This document shows, one piece after another, positions 46,607 through 55,990 of a stretch of 64,000 nucleotides of DNA (positions are counted from its first letter, which is position 1; every line of letters starts with the position of its first letter). Where the stretch lies: NCBI GenBank assembly GCA_003221695.1, contig QHSX01000050.1, positions 32,539 through 96,538 on the forward strand. The letters are read 5' to 3'. Below the pieces are notes generated by a model. The model was not told the DNA's origin. It did not search any database and was given only the letters and a program-made list of their open reading frames with translations. The DNA comes from Candidatus Rokuibacteriota bacterium. Its GTDB lineage: Bacteria; Methylomirabilota; Methylomirabilia; Rokubacteriales; CSP1-6. Made by a program: the position numbers and the translations under genes.

Positions 46607-47445
46607 CGGGCGAGAGCCGCGGCGATCGAGGTGACCTCGTCCAGGAGCCGCGGCAGGTCATCGATGCGCAGCATGTTCGGCCCATCGGACAACGCCCGCC
46701 CGTCCGGAAGCGTGCGGTCCGGGTCCTCGTGCATCTCCATGAAGAGCGCGTCGATCCCGACGGCCACCGCCGCCCGGGCGAGCGCGGGGACGTATGTCCG
46801 CTCGCCCCCGGAGCGATCGCCGGCGCCTCCCGGCAGCTGCACGGAGTGGGTCGCGTCGAAGACCACCGGGACGCCGAGGGCGCGCATGTCTTGGAGTCCG
46901 CGCATGTCCACCACGAGGTTGTGGTAGCCGAACGAGGTCCCGCGCTCGGTGAGGAGGATCGAGCGGTTGCCCACCGAGACGATCTTGTCCACGACGTTCC
47001 GCATGTCGGCGGGCGCCAGGAACTGCCCCTTCTTGACGTTCACGGGCTTGCCCGCCCGCGCCACGGCGATCACCAGGTCGGTCTGACGGCAGAGAAACGC
47101 GGGGATCTGGAGCACGTCGAGCACCTCGGCCGCGGGCGCGACCTCCGCTTCCTGGTGCACGTCCGAGAGCACGGGCACGCCGAGCGTGTCGCGGACCTTT
47201 CTCAAAATTCGGAGCCCCTCGGTGAGACCGGGCCCACGGTAGCCGCGGACCGACGAACGGTTGGCCTTGTCGTAGGACGACTTGTAGATGAAGGGCACGC
47301 GCCGGTCGGCCGCGATCGTCGCGATCCGCTCCGCCGTCACGAGGGCGTGCTTTTCGTTTTCGATCGCGCACGGCCCGCCGATGAGGACGAGCGTGCTTCC
47401 TCCGCCGATCGTGATGGGGCCGACCGTGACCGGACGCGTGGTCAT
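46603..47445 (-). CDS. kdsA: 3-deoxy-8-phosphooctulonate (KDO-8-P) synthase
   Basis: 280 aa from the ATG at 47445, overlapping the pyrG stop (ATGA). Barrel enzyme with GGPCAIEN near residue 24, [56 protein letters not shown] and [13 protein letters not shown]. Condenses arabinose-5-P with PEP. The Cys in GGPCAIEN is the position that marks metal-dependent KDO8P synthases, so a metal-dependent type is likely. Complete. Confidence 0.96.
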   Translation of the reverse strand: MTTRPVTVGPITIGGGSTLVLIGGPCAIENEKHALVTAERIATIAADRRVPFIYKSSYDKANRSSVRGYRGPGLTEGLRILRKVRDTLGVPVLSDVHQEAEVAPAAEVLDVLQIPAFLCRQTDLVIAVARAGKPVNVKKGQFLAPADMRNVVDKIVSVGNRSILLTERGTSFGYHNLVVDMRGLQDMRALGVPVVFDATHSVQLPGGAGDRSGGERTYVPALARAAVAVGIDALFMEMHEDPDRTLPDGRALSDGPNMLRIDDLPRLLDEVTSIAAALAR

Positions 47446-49043
47446 GCGCCCGCGTGCTCCAGCGCGGCCCGGATGAAACCGGCGAAGAGCGGGTGCGGGT
47501 CCCAGGGCCGCGAGCGGAACTCGGGGTGGAACTGCCCGGCCACGAAGTGCGGGTGCTCCGGGATCTCGATGATCTCGACGAGCTGCTTCTCGGCCCAGAT
47601 CCCCGAGATGCGGAGCCCGTGCTTCTCGAGCCGGTGGACGTAGTCGTTGTTGACCTCGTACCGGTGGCGGTGCCGCTCCTGGATGATCCCCTGCCCGTAC
47701 AGGCGCGAGGCGAGGCTGCCCTCGCCGAGCACGATCGGATAGAGGCCCAGGCGCATCGTCCCCCCCTTGTCGGCGATCGTGCGCTGCTCGGGCAGGAGGT
47801 CGATGACGTTGTGGGCGGGGTGTGGCTCGAATTCGGTGGAGTTGGCGCCGGCCAGGCCGCAGACGTTGCGCGCGTACTCGATCACCGCGCACTGCATCCC
47901 GAGACAGATCCCGAAGTACGGCACACCCCGCTCGCGCGCGTAGCGCACCGCCTGGACCTTGCCCTCGATCCCCCGGTCACCGAAGCCGCCGGGCACCAGG
48001 ATGCCGTGGACGTCGGCGAAGAGCGCGTCGGCGCCGCCCTTCTCGAGGTGCTCGGCGTCCACCCACTGGACCTCCACGCGCGACTCGTTGGCAATCCCGC
48101 CGTGGGCGAGTGCCTCGATCAGGCTCTTGTACGAGTCCTTCAGGTCGATGTACTTGCCGACGACGGCGATCCGCGTCGTGGCGCGGGGCGCCTTCACGCG
48201 GCGCACGACGGCCTCCCAACGCGAGAGGTCGCACGGGCGCGGCTCGAGCCCGAGGAGCTTCGTGACGATCTCGTCGAGCCCTTCCTTATGGAAGACCAGC
48301 GGGACCTCGTAGATGGTCTCCACGTCCTTGGCGGTGATGACCGCCTCTTCCTCGACGTCGCAGAAGAGGGCGATCTTCGACTTGATCCCCGGCGGCAAGT
48401 AGCGATCGGTACGGCAGAGGAGGATGTCCGGCTGGATCCCGATCGCGCGCAGCTCTTTCACGGAGTGCTGGGTCGCCTTGGTCTTGAGCTCCGACGCCGC
48501 CTGCATGAACGGCACGAGTGTCAGGTGGACGTAGATGACGTTCTCGCGGCCGACGTCCTTCTTGAACTGTCGGATGGCCTCGAGGAACGGGAGCCCCTCG
48601 ATGTCGCCCACGGTCCCGCCGACCTCGACGATGACGACGTCCGTGTCCCGCGCCACGCGACGGATCGACGCCTTGATCTCGTCGGTGATGTGCGGGATCA
48701 CCTGGACGGTACGGCCGAGGTAATCGCCGCGCCGCTCCTTCTGGATCACGGAGAAGTAGACCTTCCCCGTCGTCACGTTGTGGTCGCGCGTCACGCGGCC
48801 CGAGGTGAACCGCTCGTAGTGCCCGAGGTCGAGGTCGGTCTCGCCGCCGTCGTCGGTGACGAACACCTCGCCGTGCTGGTAGGGACTCATCGTCCCCGCG
48901 TCCACGTTGATGTACGGGTCCATCTTTTGCAGCGTGACCCTGAGGCCCCGCGCCTCCAGGAGTGACCCGATCGAGGCGGCCGCAAGGCCCTTGCCCAACG
49001 ACGACACGACGCCGCCCGTCACGAAGATGTATTTCGGGGCCAC
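47442..49043 (-). CDS. pyrG: CTP synthase
   Basis: 533 aa, ATG start. N-terminal amidoligase ([63 protein letters not shown]) and C-terminal class I glutamine amidotransferase with the Cys in FGICLGMQ and His/Glu in GQFHPEF. Makes CTP; the pyrG-kdsA neighbourhood, seen widely, ties CTP to CMP-Kdo formation. The gap to the upstream cca gene is 36 nt. Confidence 0.97.
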   Translation of the reverse strand: MAPKYIFVTGGVVSSLGKGLAAASIGSLLEARGLRVTLQKMDPYINVDAGTMSPYQHGEVFVTDDGGETDLDLGHYERFTSGRVTRDHNVTTGKVYFSVIQKERRGDYLGRTVQVIPHITDEIKASIRRVARDTDVVIVEVGGTVGDIEGLPFLEAIRQFKKDVGRENVIYVHLTLVPFMQAASELKTKATQHSVKELRAIGIQPDILLCRTDRYLPPGIKSKIALFCDVEEEAVITAKDVETIYEVPLVFHKEGLDEIVTKLLGLEPRPCDLSRWEAVVRRVKAPRATTRIAVVGKYIDLKDSYKSLIEALAHGGIANESRVEVQWVDAEHLEKGGADALFADVHGILVPGGFGDRGIEGKVQAVRYARERGVPYFGICLGMQCAVIEYARNVCGLAGANSTEFEPHPAHNVIDLLPEQRTIADKGGTMRLGLYPIVLGEGSLASRLYGQGIIQERHRHRYEVNNDYVHRLEKHGLRISGIWAEKQLVEIIEIPEHPHFVAGQFHPEFRSRPWDPHPLFAGFIRAALEHAGA

Positions 49044-49079
49044 CTCAGCCTCCCTTCGTCAGCCAATGCCGGACCTGGT

Positions 49080-50735
49080 TCACAGGCTCGCCTCGCCTGC
49101 GGCTGTGGCTCGCACCACCACGTCGATCTCGGTCGCACGGTCCGTGATGCGTCCGTCCAAGCGCCCGTCCCGCAGCTCGGCGAGGACCCGCGCCACTGCG
49201 GGCCCACGCGGGACGCCGAGCGCGATGACCTCGTCGCCCGACAGGGCGACGAGCGCGCGGTCGAGCCCGAGGTACCAATCGAGCGCGGCGCGCGCGCCGC
49301 CGTCGCCCACGAGCCAGAGCCACGCGAGCGCCACGGGGTGGAGCTCGCGGAGCAGGCGCGCGCGGGCGCTCGGCGCGCTCGCCGCGGAGAGCCGCGCCAG
49401 GCGCGCCCGCCCCTCGCGGAGGGCCTGGCGGAGGTGGTCGAGGCGCTCGCCCGCGAACGCCAGTCGCTCGAGCGCGGCGCTCGCGATCGGCGGCGATTGG
49501 TCACCCGTGAGCGCGAGCACGCCGAGCTCGATCGGCTCGACGCCGAGGCGGCGCTGACGCGTCCACGCGAGCGCTCCGGGCAGCTCGGCGACGAGGCGCC
49601 TGGTGACGGCGGTGAACCGGTAGCGGGGGTCCAGCAGGCGGAAGGCGCCGCTCCTGCCGAGCCGCGCCAGCGTCTCCGCGGCGCGCGGCTCGACGAGGAT
49701 CCGCTCGAGCTCGGCGACGATCCGCGCTCCCGAGAGCGCCGCGTACGGCACCAGGCGGAGCGCCAGCGCCTGCGCCCGGGCCGTGGCCACGTCCGGCGCG
49801 AAGCCGAAGCGCGTCGCGTAGCGGGCGGCCCTGAACAGACGCGTCGGATCCTCGACGTACGACAGCGGGTGGAGCACGCGCAGGCGCCGGCGCGCCAGGT
49901 CGGCGCGCCCGCCGAGCGGATCGAGCAGGCCAAAGACGTCGGAGTCGAGTTCGACCGCCATCGCGTTGATCGTGAAGTCGCGCCGCCTCAGGTCCGCGTC
50001 GATCCCCGCCGGCATCACCCGCGGCAGTGCCCCCCGCGATTCATAGCGCTCGCTCCGTGCGGTCGCCACGTCGATCCGTCCGACGCGCGGCGCCTCGACC
50101 GACGCCGTGAGGAACCGACGATGCTCGCGGACGGTACCGCCGAGCTCGCGCGCGAGGTCGCGCGCCACCGCGGGGCCGTCGCCCTCGACGACGACGTCGA
50201 GGTCGGCGGACGTCCCGTCCCCCTCGCGCCAGAGGTCGCGGACCATTCCGCCGACCAGGAACGCGTGCGCCCCCCGCGCGACCGCGCACCGTCCGATCGA
50301 CGCGAGCAGCGCTCCTGTGTCGGCGGGAAGCCGCCGGGCCAGACGCGGCGCGGTGGGAACGTCGGGCATCGCGGCGGCCGGCGTCGCGACCGCACCCACC
50401 GGGCCCCGCCGGTCGCGCACGACCACGAGCGGCGCGCCCTCGGCGAGGAGCCGGCGCACCGTCACCTCGCCCGCCCCGGCCTCCACCGAGGGGAGGTCGC
50501 GGGCGACGGCGGTGCACGCAAGGTCCTCGAGACCGAGGCGGCTCGCCCGGACGAGGTCCTCGCGCAAGACGTACCGCGCCTCCACCACGACGACCACCGC
50601 GTCGCGCTTCCTCGCCAGCCGCAAGGCGGCACCGATCGCGACCGGTGCGGGCGCCCGCACGACCGCGGCGTTCACGAGGTCCGCCGCCACGAGGCTCACC
50701 TGCGGGTAGCCGTGGGCGCGCTTCGCCACGCTCAC
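49080..50735 (-). CDS. tRNA nucleotidyltransferase/poly(A) polymerase family protein with extra N-terminal domain
   Basis: 551 aa from the GTG at 50735, overlapping the xerD stop (GTGA). Residues about 150-370 hold the class II nucleotidyltransferase head: LVGGMVRD, the catalytic ADLDVVVEG (DxD), RRRDFTINAMA, and the EDPTRLFRAARY neck motif. C-terminal helical body follows. The first about 140 residues (VSLVAADLVNAAVV...VVVRDRRGPVGAVATP) are not part of a standard CCA enzyme and look CBS-like; DHH-CBS-polymerase fusions are known, but the DHH domain is missing. It may be a CCA-, A- or CC-adding enzyme or a poly(A) polymerase. Confidence 0.82.
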   Translation of the reverse strand: MSVAKRAHGYPQVSLVAADLVNAAVVRAPAPVAIGAALRLARKRDAVVVVVEARYVLREDLVRASRLGLEDLACTAVARDLPSVEAGAGEVTVRRLLAEGAPLVVVRDRRGPVGAVATPAAAMPDVPTAPRLARRLPADTGALLASIGRCAVARGAHAFLVGGMVRDLWREGDGTSADLDVVVEGDGPAVARDLARELGGTVREHRRFLTASVEAPRVGRIDVATARSERYESRGALPRVMPAGIDADLRRRDFTINAMAVELDSDVFGLLDPLGGRADLARRRLRVLHPLSYVEDPTRLFRAARYATRFGFAPDVATARAQALALRLVPYAALSGARIVAELERILVEPRAAETLARLGRSGAFRLLDPRYRFTAVTRRLVAELPGALAWTRQRRLGVEPIELGVLALTGDQSPPIASAALERLAFAGERLDHLRQALREGRARLARLSAASAPSARARLLRELHPVALAWLWLVGDGGARAALDWYLGLDRALVALSGDEVIALGVPRGPAVARVLAELRDGRLDGRITDRATEIDVVVRATAAGEASL

Positions 50736-51616
50736 GCCCTCGGGTGGAAGCGCCGGTACATCCGCGTGAGCGCGGAGGTCGGCAGGTGGGTGTAAATCTG
50801 CGTCGTCGCGATGTCGGCGTGACCGAGCATGGCTTGCACGGAGCGCAGGTCGGCGCCGCCCTCGAGCAGGTGGCTCGCGAACGAGTGACGCAGCACGTGC
50901 GGCGACACCCGGGCCCGGAGGCCGGCGCGCGTCGCGGCTCGGCGGACGACGACCCAGAGCGACTGACGCGAGAGCCGCCCTCCGCGCGGGTTCACGAAGA
51001 GCCGACCGCTGTCGCGCCGACGCGTGTGGAGCGGCCGCACCTCCCTGAGGTAACGCGTGACCCAGGTGGAGGCCTCGGCGCCGACTGGCACGAGCCGCTG
51101 CTTCTTGCCCTTGCCCGTGCAGACGACGTACCCGGCCTGCAGATTGAGGTCCTCCACCCGGAGGTCGAGGCACTCCGAGGCCCGCATCCCCGTCGCGTAG
51201 AGGAGCTCGAGGATCGCGCGGTCGCGGACGCCGCGGGGCTCGGTCGTGTCCGACGCCTCCACGAGCGCCGTCGCCGCCTCCCGCGACAGGGCCCGCGGCA
51301 GCGAGCGCCCACGCCGCGAGGGTTCGAGGTGCTCCGTGGGATCGCGGTCGAGCGCCCCCCCGCGAAGCAGGTGACGATAGAGTCCACGCACCGCAGACAT
51401 CCGTCGCGCGACGCTCGAGGGACGGAGGCCCCGTTTCCGGAGCCCTGCCAGATACGCGACGAGGTCGTCGGGCGCGAGGCTCGCGAGGGCGCAACGGTGA
51501 CGACGGAGGAACTCGGTGAAGTCGAGGAGGTCGCTGCGATATGCGGCGAGAGTATTTCGGGACGCCCCCTGCTCTGCCTGCAGGGCCCCGAGATACTCAA
51601 CGACGACTTCGGTCAT
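50732..51616 (-). CDS. xerD: XerD-type tyrosine recombinase
   Basis: 294 aa, ATG start. N-terminal SAM-like core-binding domain (VVEYLGALQAEQGASRNTLAAYRSDL) and catalytic domain with Arg in ATGMRASECLDL, Lys in TGKGKKQRLVP, HVLRH with SFASHLLEGGADLRSVQAMLGHADI, and the Tyr nucleophile in TTQIYTH. Likely resolves chromosome dimers at dif together with FtsK; lies between murJ and the nucleotidyltransferase gene. No dif site seen here and no other mobile genes adjoin, so it is the housekeeping form. Confidence 0.92.
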   Translation of the reverse strand: MTEVVVEYLGALQAEQGASRNTLAAYRSDLLDFTEFLRRHRCALASLAPDDLVAYLAGLRKRGLRPSSVARRMSAVRGLYRHLLRGGALDRDPTEHLEPSRRGRSLPRALSREAATALVEASDTTEPRGVRDRAILELLYATGMRASECLDLRVEDLNLQAGYVVCTGKGKKQRLVPVGAEASTWVTRYLREVRPLHTRRRDSGRLFVNPRGGRLSRQSLWVVVRRAATRAGLRARVSPHVLRHSFASHLLEGGADLRSVQAMLGHADIATTQIYTHLPTSALTRMYRRFHPRA

Positions 51617-51663
51617 AGAGTGACCACGTCGAATCTTATCACGGCACTCGCGAATCGCGAAAA

Positions 51664-51709
51664 GGTGGGGCCCATGACCCCGGGGCGCGTCTCATGCGCC
51701 GACCCCACC
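51664..51709 (-). terminator. Possible hairpin at the murJ 3' end
   Basis: Outer arms GGTGGGG (51664-51670) and CCCCACC (51703-51709) enclose GGCGC/GCGCC (51684-51688/51696-51700). The murJ stop lies inside the structure. A short T-run follows on the minus strand (TTTT at about 51660-51663). Confidence 0.3.
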
Positions 51710-53293
51710 CCGAGGCTCGCCGCGCGGCATCCGGAGGAGCGCCGCGCGCTCCGGGAGGTCGAGGAGCACGCTCGCCCCCCAGAAGAGACCAACGCCCCCC
51801 ACGATCGCTCCCACGAGCCACACGACATCCACCAGGAGCGGGCGCGACGCGGGCCACACCGTGACGACGAGCGCGCACCACGCGATCAGGGGCGCGGACG
51901 CCGCGAGCGTCCGGGCCGCGCTCACGACCAGCATCCGCCCGCCGAGGGGCCCGAGCCGTCGCCGGGCGACCCAGAGGAGCGCCACGAGGTTGACGTAGGC
52001 ACCGACGGAGGATGCGCCGGCGAGGCCGGCGTGGCCGAGGGGCGCCATCATGACGAGCGCGGCGAGGACGTTGGCACCGACGGCGACGATGCCGAGACGC
52101 ACCGCCGTGCCCGCTTCGCCGAGCGCGTAGAACACTTGCGCGGCGATCCGCGAGCCCGCGAAGGCGACGAGGCCGATGGCGTACCACGCGAGGGCGTCGG
52201 CGGTCGCGGCCGTCTCGGCGGGCCCGAACTTCCCCCGCTCGAACAGCACGCGGATGATCGGCGTGCGGAGAACCACGAGGCCGGCCATGGCCGGCAGCGA
52301 GACGTACACGGCGAGGCGGAGCGAGAAGTTCAGGGTGTCGGTCACGCCACGCGTCTCGCTGGCCGCGGCCTGCCGAGCCATCACGGGCAGCGAGGCCGAC
52401 GCGAGCGCGATCCCGAAGACGCCGAGCGGGAACTCCATGACCCGGTCGGCGTAGTAGAGATACGAGATCGAGCCCGGCCGGAGGAGCGAGGCGAGGAGCG
52501 TGTTGACGAAGACCATCACCTGCACCGCGGCCAGCCCGAACACCGCCGGCAGGAGCAGACGGACGAGTCGTGCGAGCGCGGGGTGACGGAACTCGGATGC
52601 GGGCAGCACGAGGAGCCCGCACCGGTGGAGGCTCGGCAGCTGGACGAGGACCTGGCCGACGCCGCCCAGCAGCACCCCGATCGCGAGCGAGAGGATCGGC
52701 GGGTCCACGCGCGACGCGAGCAGCGGGATCGCGACGATCATCCCCACGTTCTGGACGGCGGGACCGAGCGCGCTCACGAAGAAGCGCCCCTGCGCGTTCA
52801 AGGCGCCGGCGGCGAGCGCCGCGAGCCCGACCAGCACGACATACGGGAACATCACGCGCGTCAGGAGCACCGCGAGCCCGCCGCGCGCGGGGTCGTCGGC
52901 GATGCCGGGCGCGATCACCTTCACGATCCACGGCGCCGTCGCGATGCCGAGCAGCACGGCCACGCCGAGGGCGACGAGCGCCAGCGCCAGGACGGCGCGA
53001 AGCATCCGGAGGACCTCGGGGCGCGATCGCGTCACGAGGTACTCGGAGAAGACCGGGATCATGGCCGTGGACAAGGCGCCCTCGGCGAGGAGGCGTCGCA
53101 GGATGTTCGGGATCCGGAACGCGACGAAGAAGGCGTCCGTCACTGGCCCGGCGCCGAACACGAGCGCCACGACGATGTCACGGACGAAGCCGACGACGCG
53201 ACTCACGAGCGTCGCGCCGCCGATGGATCCGAGGGCCCGGACCACCTGGCGTTCGGTCGAGCTCACCTTGAAATCGTCCCAGCGTTCGGGCAT
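51692..53293 (-). CDS. murJ: Lipid II flippase MurJ
   Basis: 533 aa from the ATG at 53293; a GTG about nine codons in is an alternative. MATE/MVF-fold membrane protein with about 14 helices: conserved start ALGSIGGATLVSRVVGFVRDIVVA, FFVAFRIPNILRRLLAEGALSTAMIPVFSEY, LNAQGRFFVSALGPAVQNVGMI, and YYADRVMEFPLGVFGIALASASLPVMAR. Moves peptidoglycan lipid II to the periplasmic leaflet. Divergent from rpsT across 83 nt, an arrangement also seen in gammaproteobacteria (rpsT-murJ). Confidence 0.94.
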   Translation of the reverse strand: MPERWDDFKVSSTERQVVRALGSIGGATLVSRVVGFVRDIVVALVFGAGPVTDAFFVAFRIPNILRRLLAEGALSTAMIPVFSEYLVTRSRPEVLRMLRAVLALALVALGVAVLLGIATAPWIVKVIAPGIADDPARGGLAVLLTRVMFPYVVLVGLAALAAGALNAQGRFFVSALGPAVQNVGMIVAIPLLASRVDPPILSLAIGVLLGGVGQVLVQLPSLHRCGLLVLPASEFRHPALARLVRLLLPAVFGLAAVQVMVFVNTLLASLLRPGSISYLYYADRVMEFPLGVFGIALASASLPVMARQAAASETRGVTDTLNFSLRLAVYVSLPAMAGLVVLRTPIIRVLFERGKFGPAETAATADALAWYAIGLVAFAGSRIAAQVFYALGEAGTAVRLGIVAVGANVLAALVMMAPLGHAGLAGASSVGAYVNLVALLWVARRRLGPLGGRMLVVSAARTLAASAPLIAWCALVVTVWPASRPLLVDVVWLVGAIVGGVGLFWGASVLLDLPERAALLRMPRGEPRGGVGA

Positions 53294-53376
53294 GATGCAG
53301 CGCGTGCGACGCGCCGCTCCGTCGGCCTCTCGGCGACCGCGCGCGGCACGGGCCTCACGATGAAAGGAGCGTTCAG

Positions 53377-53628
53377 GTGGCAAATACGAAGTCGGCGATG
53401 AAGCGGATCCGGCAAAACGAGCGACGGCGGCTCCGCAACCGGACCGTGCGGTCGCGGGTGCGCACCCTGATCAAGGCCGCGCGCGTCGCCGAAGGCCCGA
53501 CCGCGTCCCCGGCAATCCTCGACGCGATCCGCGCCCTGGATAAGGCCATGTCCAAGGGCGTGCTCCACCCGAACACCGTGGCCCGCAAAAAGTCCGCGCT
53601 CGCCCGCCGACTCGCGCCTCACCGCTGA
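53377..53628 (+). CDS. rpsT: 30S ribosomal protein S20
   Basis: 83 aa, GTG start with AAAGGAG 7 nt upstream. Basic helical protein starting ANTKSAMKRIRQNERRRLRN and ending VARKKSALARRLA. Normal length; binds 16S rRNA early in assembly. It is transcribed alone between two minus-strand units. Its last 10 nt overlap the end of the ceramidase-like gene on the other strand. Confidence 0.97.
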   Translation: MANTKSAMKRIRQNERRRLRNRTVRSRVRTLIKAARVAEGPTASPAILDAIRALDKAMSKGVLHPNTVARKKSALARRLAPHR

Positions 53629-54986
53629 CCCCCGGCGGCGAGCTCCTGGAGCAGCTCCGACGCCGCGCGCGTCAGGCGCACGCCCCCGTCCGGGCCGTAC
53701 AGGCTCGCGCACGCGACGTAGGCGCTCCGGTCGTAGTCCTCGGCCGCGAGGAAATACCCGAGGTAGTCGTTCGACACGCCGGCGACGAAAGCGTGCAACC
53801 CGGCGGCCTGTCCCGCCTCCTTCACCGCGCGCCCGAGCCGGGCCTGGAGCTCGCCCGGAATCGTCACCCACGCCGCGCCGCCGAGCGCGCCGGCGATCAG
53901 CTCGGTCTCTCGCGGGAGCGTCCGCCCCAGGGGAAGCGTGAGCGCTCTCGGAATCCAGGGGCGCGTGCAGTTCCGGAGCGAGAGCGTGGGCGCGGGCAGT
54001 CGGACGCGCGCCGTCCGCATCGTGAGCGTGCTGACCGGCTCGGGGTTCGCGCGAGCCCACGTCTCTTCGACGGCGGCGGCCAGCGTCCGGGCGTCGGCGG
54101 CGAGCGCGGTCGGGCCGTGGCGCCTGGGGCTCACGTCGCCCACGGCGCCGTTGACGAAGAGGGCCGGGACCCGAAGGCGCCGCTCGAGCTCACGCGCGGC
54201 CATGCCCATGACGTCGCCGGAGTACTTGAGGTTGCGGGCGCCGAGGACCGTCCCGTGGATCGCGTAGTTCCACAGGAGGGCGATCGGCGCGCCAGTCGGC
54301 GACACGACCCTGAGCACGACGATCTCGGGATCCACGGGCTGGTCGAGACGGCTGGCCGTGAGCGCGGGCCCGTCGATGCGCGCGGTGCCGATGCGCGACG
54401 GCGCCTTGCCCGCCTCCGCTCGCTGGACGGCCTCGACCACGGTGTCGAGGAACGCCCGTAGCACCTCCCCATCGAAGCGGTCGGTTGCGAGGATTCCCAT
54501 CAGCCACGAGTCCAGGAAAGCGCCCGGACCGGAGTGGGTGTGCGACGCCGAGACGACGAGTGTCCCGGGCCGTGATCCCGCGTCCTCGAGCCGCTGCTGG
54601 ACGGCGTCCACGAACGCCCGGTCCACCGCGATCAGATCCACCGTCACCCACGTGAGCCTGACGGTCGCCGTCTCGACGACCAGTGCCCGAGCGGCCGGCG
54701 CGTCGAGCTCTCCCTCGGCCGGCCGGAACCAGAACGCGTGTGGGTGGAGGCCGAGGAGATCCGGCACGAGCAGACGGCGTCGAAGGCTTCCGTAGCCGGC
54801 GAGCGGCGTGCCCGACGGGACGCGCAGAGGCACCATCGCCGCGCCCGCGCGGACCGGCTCGGCGGCCGATGCCACGGCCACCGCGCGACGGCCAGCCTCC
54901 GCGGCCACGGCCTCGCGGGTCTCGATGAGCGGCGCGATCACGGTCCATCCGAGACACGTGGCGAGGGCGAGCGTCCGGAGGGTCAC
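53619..54986 (-). CDS. Neutral/alkaline ceramidase-like exported protein
   Basis: 455 aa from the GTG at 54986, overlapping the holA stop (GTGA). N-terminal hydrophobic signal (RTLALATCLGWTVIAPLIETREAVA). Matches the catalytic domain of neutral ceramidases by eye: VSASHTHSGPGAFLDS (zinc His pair), NYAIHGTVLG, FVNGAVGDVSPR, the IPGELQARLG Glu, and the SNDYLGYFLAAEDY/Tyr block. It is much shorter than the roughly 650-750 aa enzymes and lacks their C-terminal Ig-like domain. Possible substrate: an N-acyl lipid or other amide outside the cytoplasm. It is the last gene of leuS-lptE-holA, where nadD is usual in E. coli. Confidence 0.8.
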   Translation of the reverse strand: MTLRTLALATCLGWTVIAPLIETREAVAAEAGRRAVAVASAAEPVRAGAAMVPLRVPSGTPLAGYGSLRRRLLVPDLLGLHPHAFWFRPAEGELDAPAARALVVETATVRLTWVTVDLIAVDRAFVDAVQQRLEDAGSRPGTLVVSASHTHSGPGAFLDSWLMGILATDRFDGEVLRAFLDTVVEAVQRAEAGKAPSRIGTARIDGPALTASRLDQPVDPEIVVLRVVSPTGAPIALLWNYAIHGTVLGARNLKYSGDVMGMAARELERRLRVPALFVNGAVGDVSPRRHGPTALAADARTLAAAVEETWARANPEPVSTLTMRTARVRLPAPTLSLRNCTRPWIPRALTLPLGRTLPRETELIAGALGGAAWVTIPGELQARLGRAVKEAGQAAGLHAFVAGVSNDYLGYFLAAEDYDRSAYVACASLYGPDGGVRLTRAASELLQELAAGGQR

Positions 54987-55987
54987 CTCTCGGCACACAG
55001 GTCCGCGACGAGCACGGTCAGCTCCGCGCGCGGCTCCCCGCTCGACTTGACCTGCTGCTCGACCTCCCAGCAGCGTCGGAGCTTCTTCGCGAGAAGCGCG
55101 GCGGGGTCGCCGCGGCCGAGCGCCTCGGCCACCGCGGGCGGCAGCCGCAGAGCGCGGGCGATCTCCGCGGGCGACTGACCGCGCTCGACGAGCGTTCGGA
55201 CCGCCCACGCCATGCGGAGGTCGCGCGTCAGAAGTACGAGCATGCGCATCGGCTCCTCGGTGGCGAGCAGCCGCTCGAGAGTCTTGAGCGCCTGGGCGAG
55301 GTCCCGACGTTGCACGGCGCGGGTCAGCTCGAAGACGCCGGCGAGTCGGTGTTCCCCGACGATCGCGCCGACCTCCTTCACCCCCACGCTGCGGTTGTCG
55401 GCGCCCCCCACGAGCGCCGCCTTCCTGACCTCACCGAGCAGGACCGCACCGTCCTCCCCCACCCACTCGATCAGAAGCTTCGCCGCTTCCTCGCCGACCT
55501 CGAGGCCCTCGGCCGCGGCGCGCTGGCGGAGCCACCCTGTGAGCTCGCGCCCCTGCCGCGCCGGGAGATCTACGATCGCGGCGGCGGGCAAGGCCTGGAC
55601 GACCCAGTGATCGGCGCGCCGGTCACGAGAGGCGCGCAGGGCCTCGTCGGCGAGGAACACCAGACGCGTCGCGGGGTTCGGGTCGCGGGCGTAGGCACCA
55701 AGAGCCTCGGCGTGCTGGGGACCGAGCGCCTGGGCGTGGCGGACGACGACGAGCCGCACGCCGCCCAGCAACGGAAGTGTCATCGCCGAGGCGACGACGG
55801 CCCGCGCGTCCACCTCGCCGCCGTCGAGCACTTCACGTCCGAGCGCGGCGCTGGCGACGTCCGGGAAGAGGCGCCCGGTGACGAGGGCGAGCGCGTCGTC
55901 GAGGAGCTGCACGTCCGGCCCGTGGAGCAGGAGCACCGGAGGCAGCTCCCCGCGCTCGACGAGTCGCAGGAAGGCCGTGGAGTCCAA
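54983..55987 (-). CDS. holA: DNA polymerase III subunit delta
   Basis: 334 aa, ATG start. Clamp-loader delta: PVLLLHGPDVQLLDDAL at the N-terminus, DGGEVDARAVVASAMTLPLLGGVRLVVVR, then AAA+ lid and collar domains (FELTRAVQRRDLAQALKTLERLLATEEPMRMLVLLTRDLRMAWA). Wrench subunit that opens the beta clamp. Lies 3 nt after lptE, the same order as in E. coli. Confidence 0.95.
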   Translation of the reverse strand: MDSTAFLRLVERGELPPVLLLHGPDVQLLDDALALVTGRLFPDVASAALGREVLDGGEVDARAVVASAMTLPLLGGVRLVVVRHAQALGPQHAEALGAYARDPNPATRLVFLADEALRASRDRRADHWVVQALPAAAIVDLPARQGRELTGWLRQRAAAEGLEVGEEAAKLLIEWVGEDGAVLLGEVRKAALVGGADNRSVGVKEVGAIVGEHRLAGVFELTRAVQRRDLAQALKTLERLLATEEPMRMLVLLTRDLRMAWAVRTLVERGQSPAEIARALRLPPAVAEALGRGDPAALLAKKLRRCWEVEQQVKSSGEPRAELTVLVADLCAER

Positions 55988-55990
55988 CGA

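Noticed and set aside
43808..46927. 1039-codon open frame antisense to lptB-lptA-lptC-kdsD
   Set aside because: Crosses four real genes and the sigma-54-like promoter; no motif.
50732..51616. Tyrosine recombinase as evidence of an integrated element
   Set aside because: Sequence is of housekeeping XerD type, flanked by murJ and a tRNA nucleotidyltransferase gene, with no tRNA, att repeats or phage genes.
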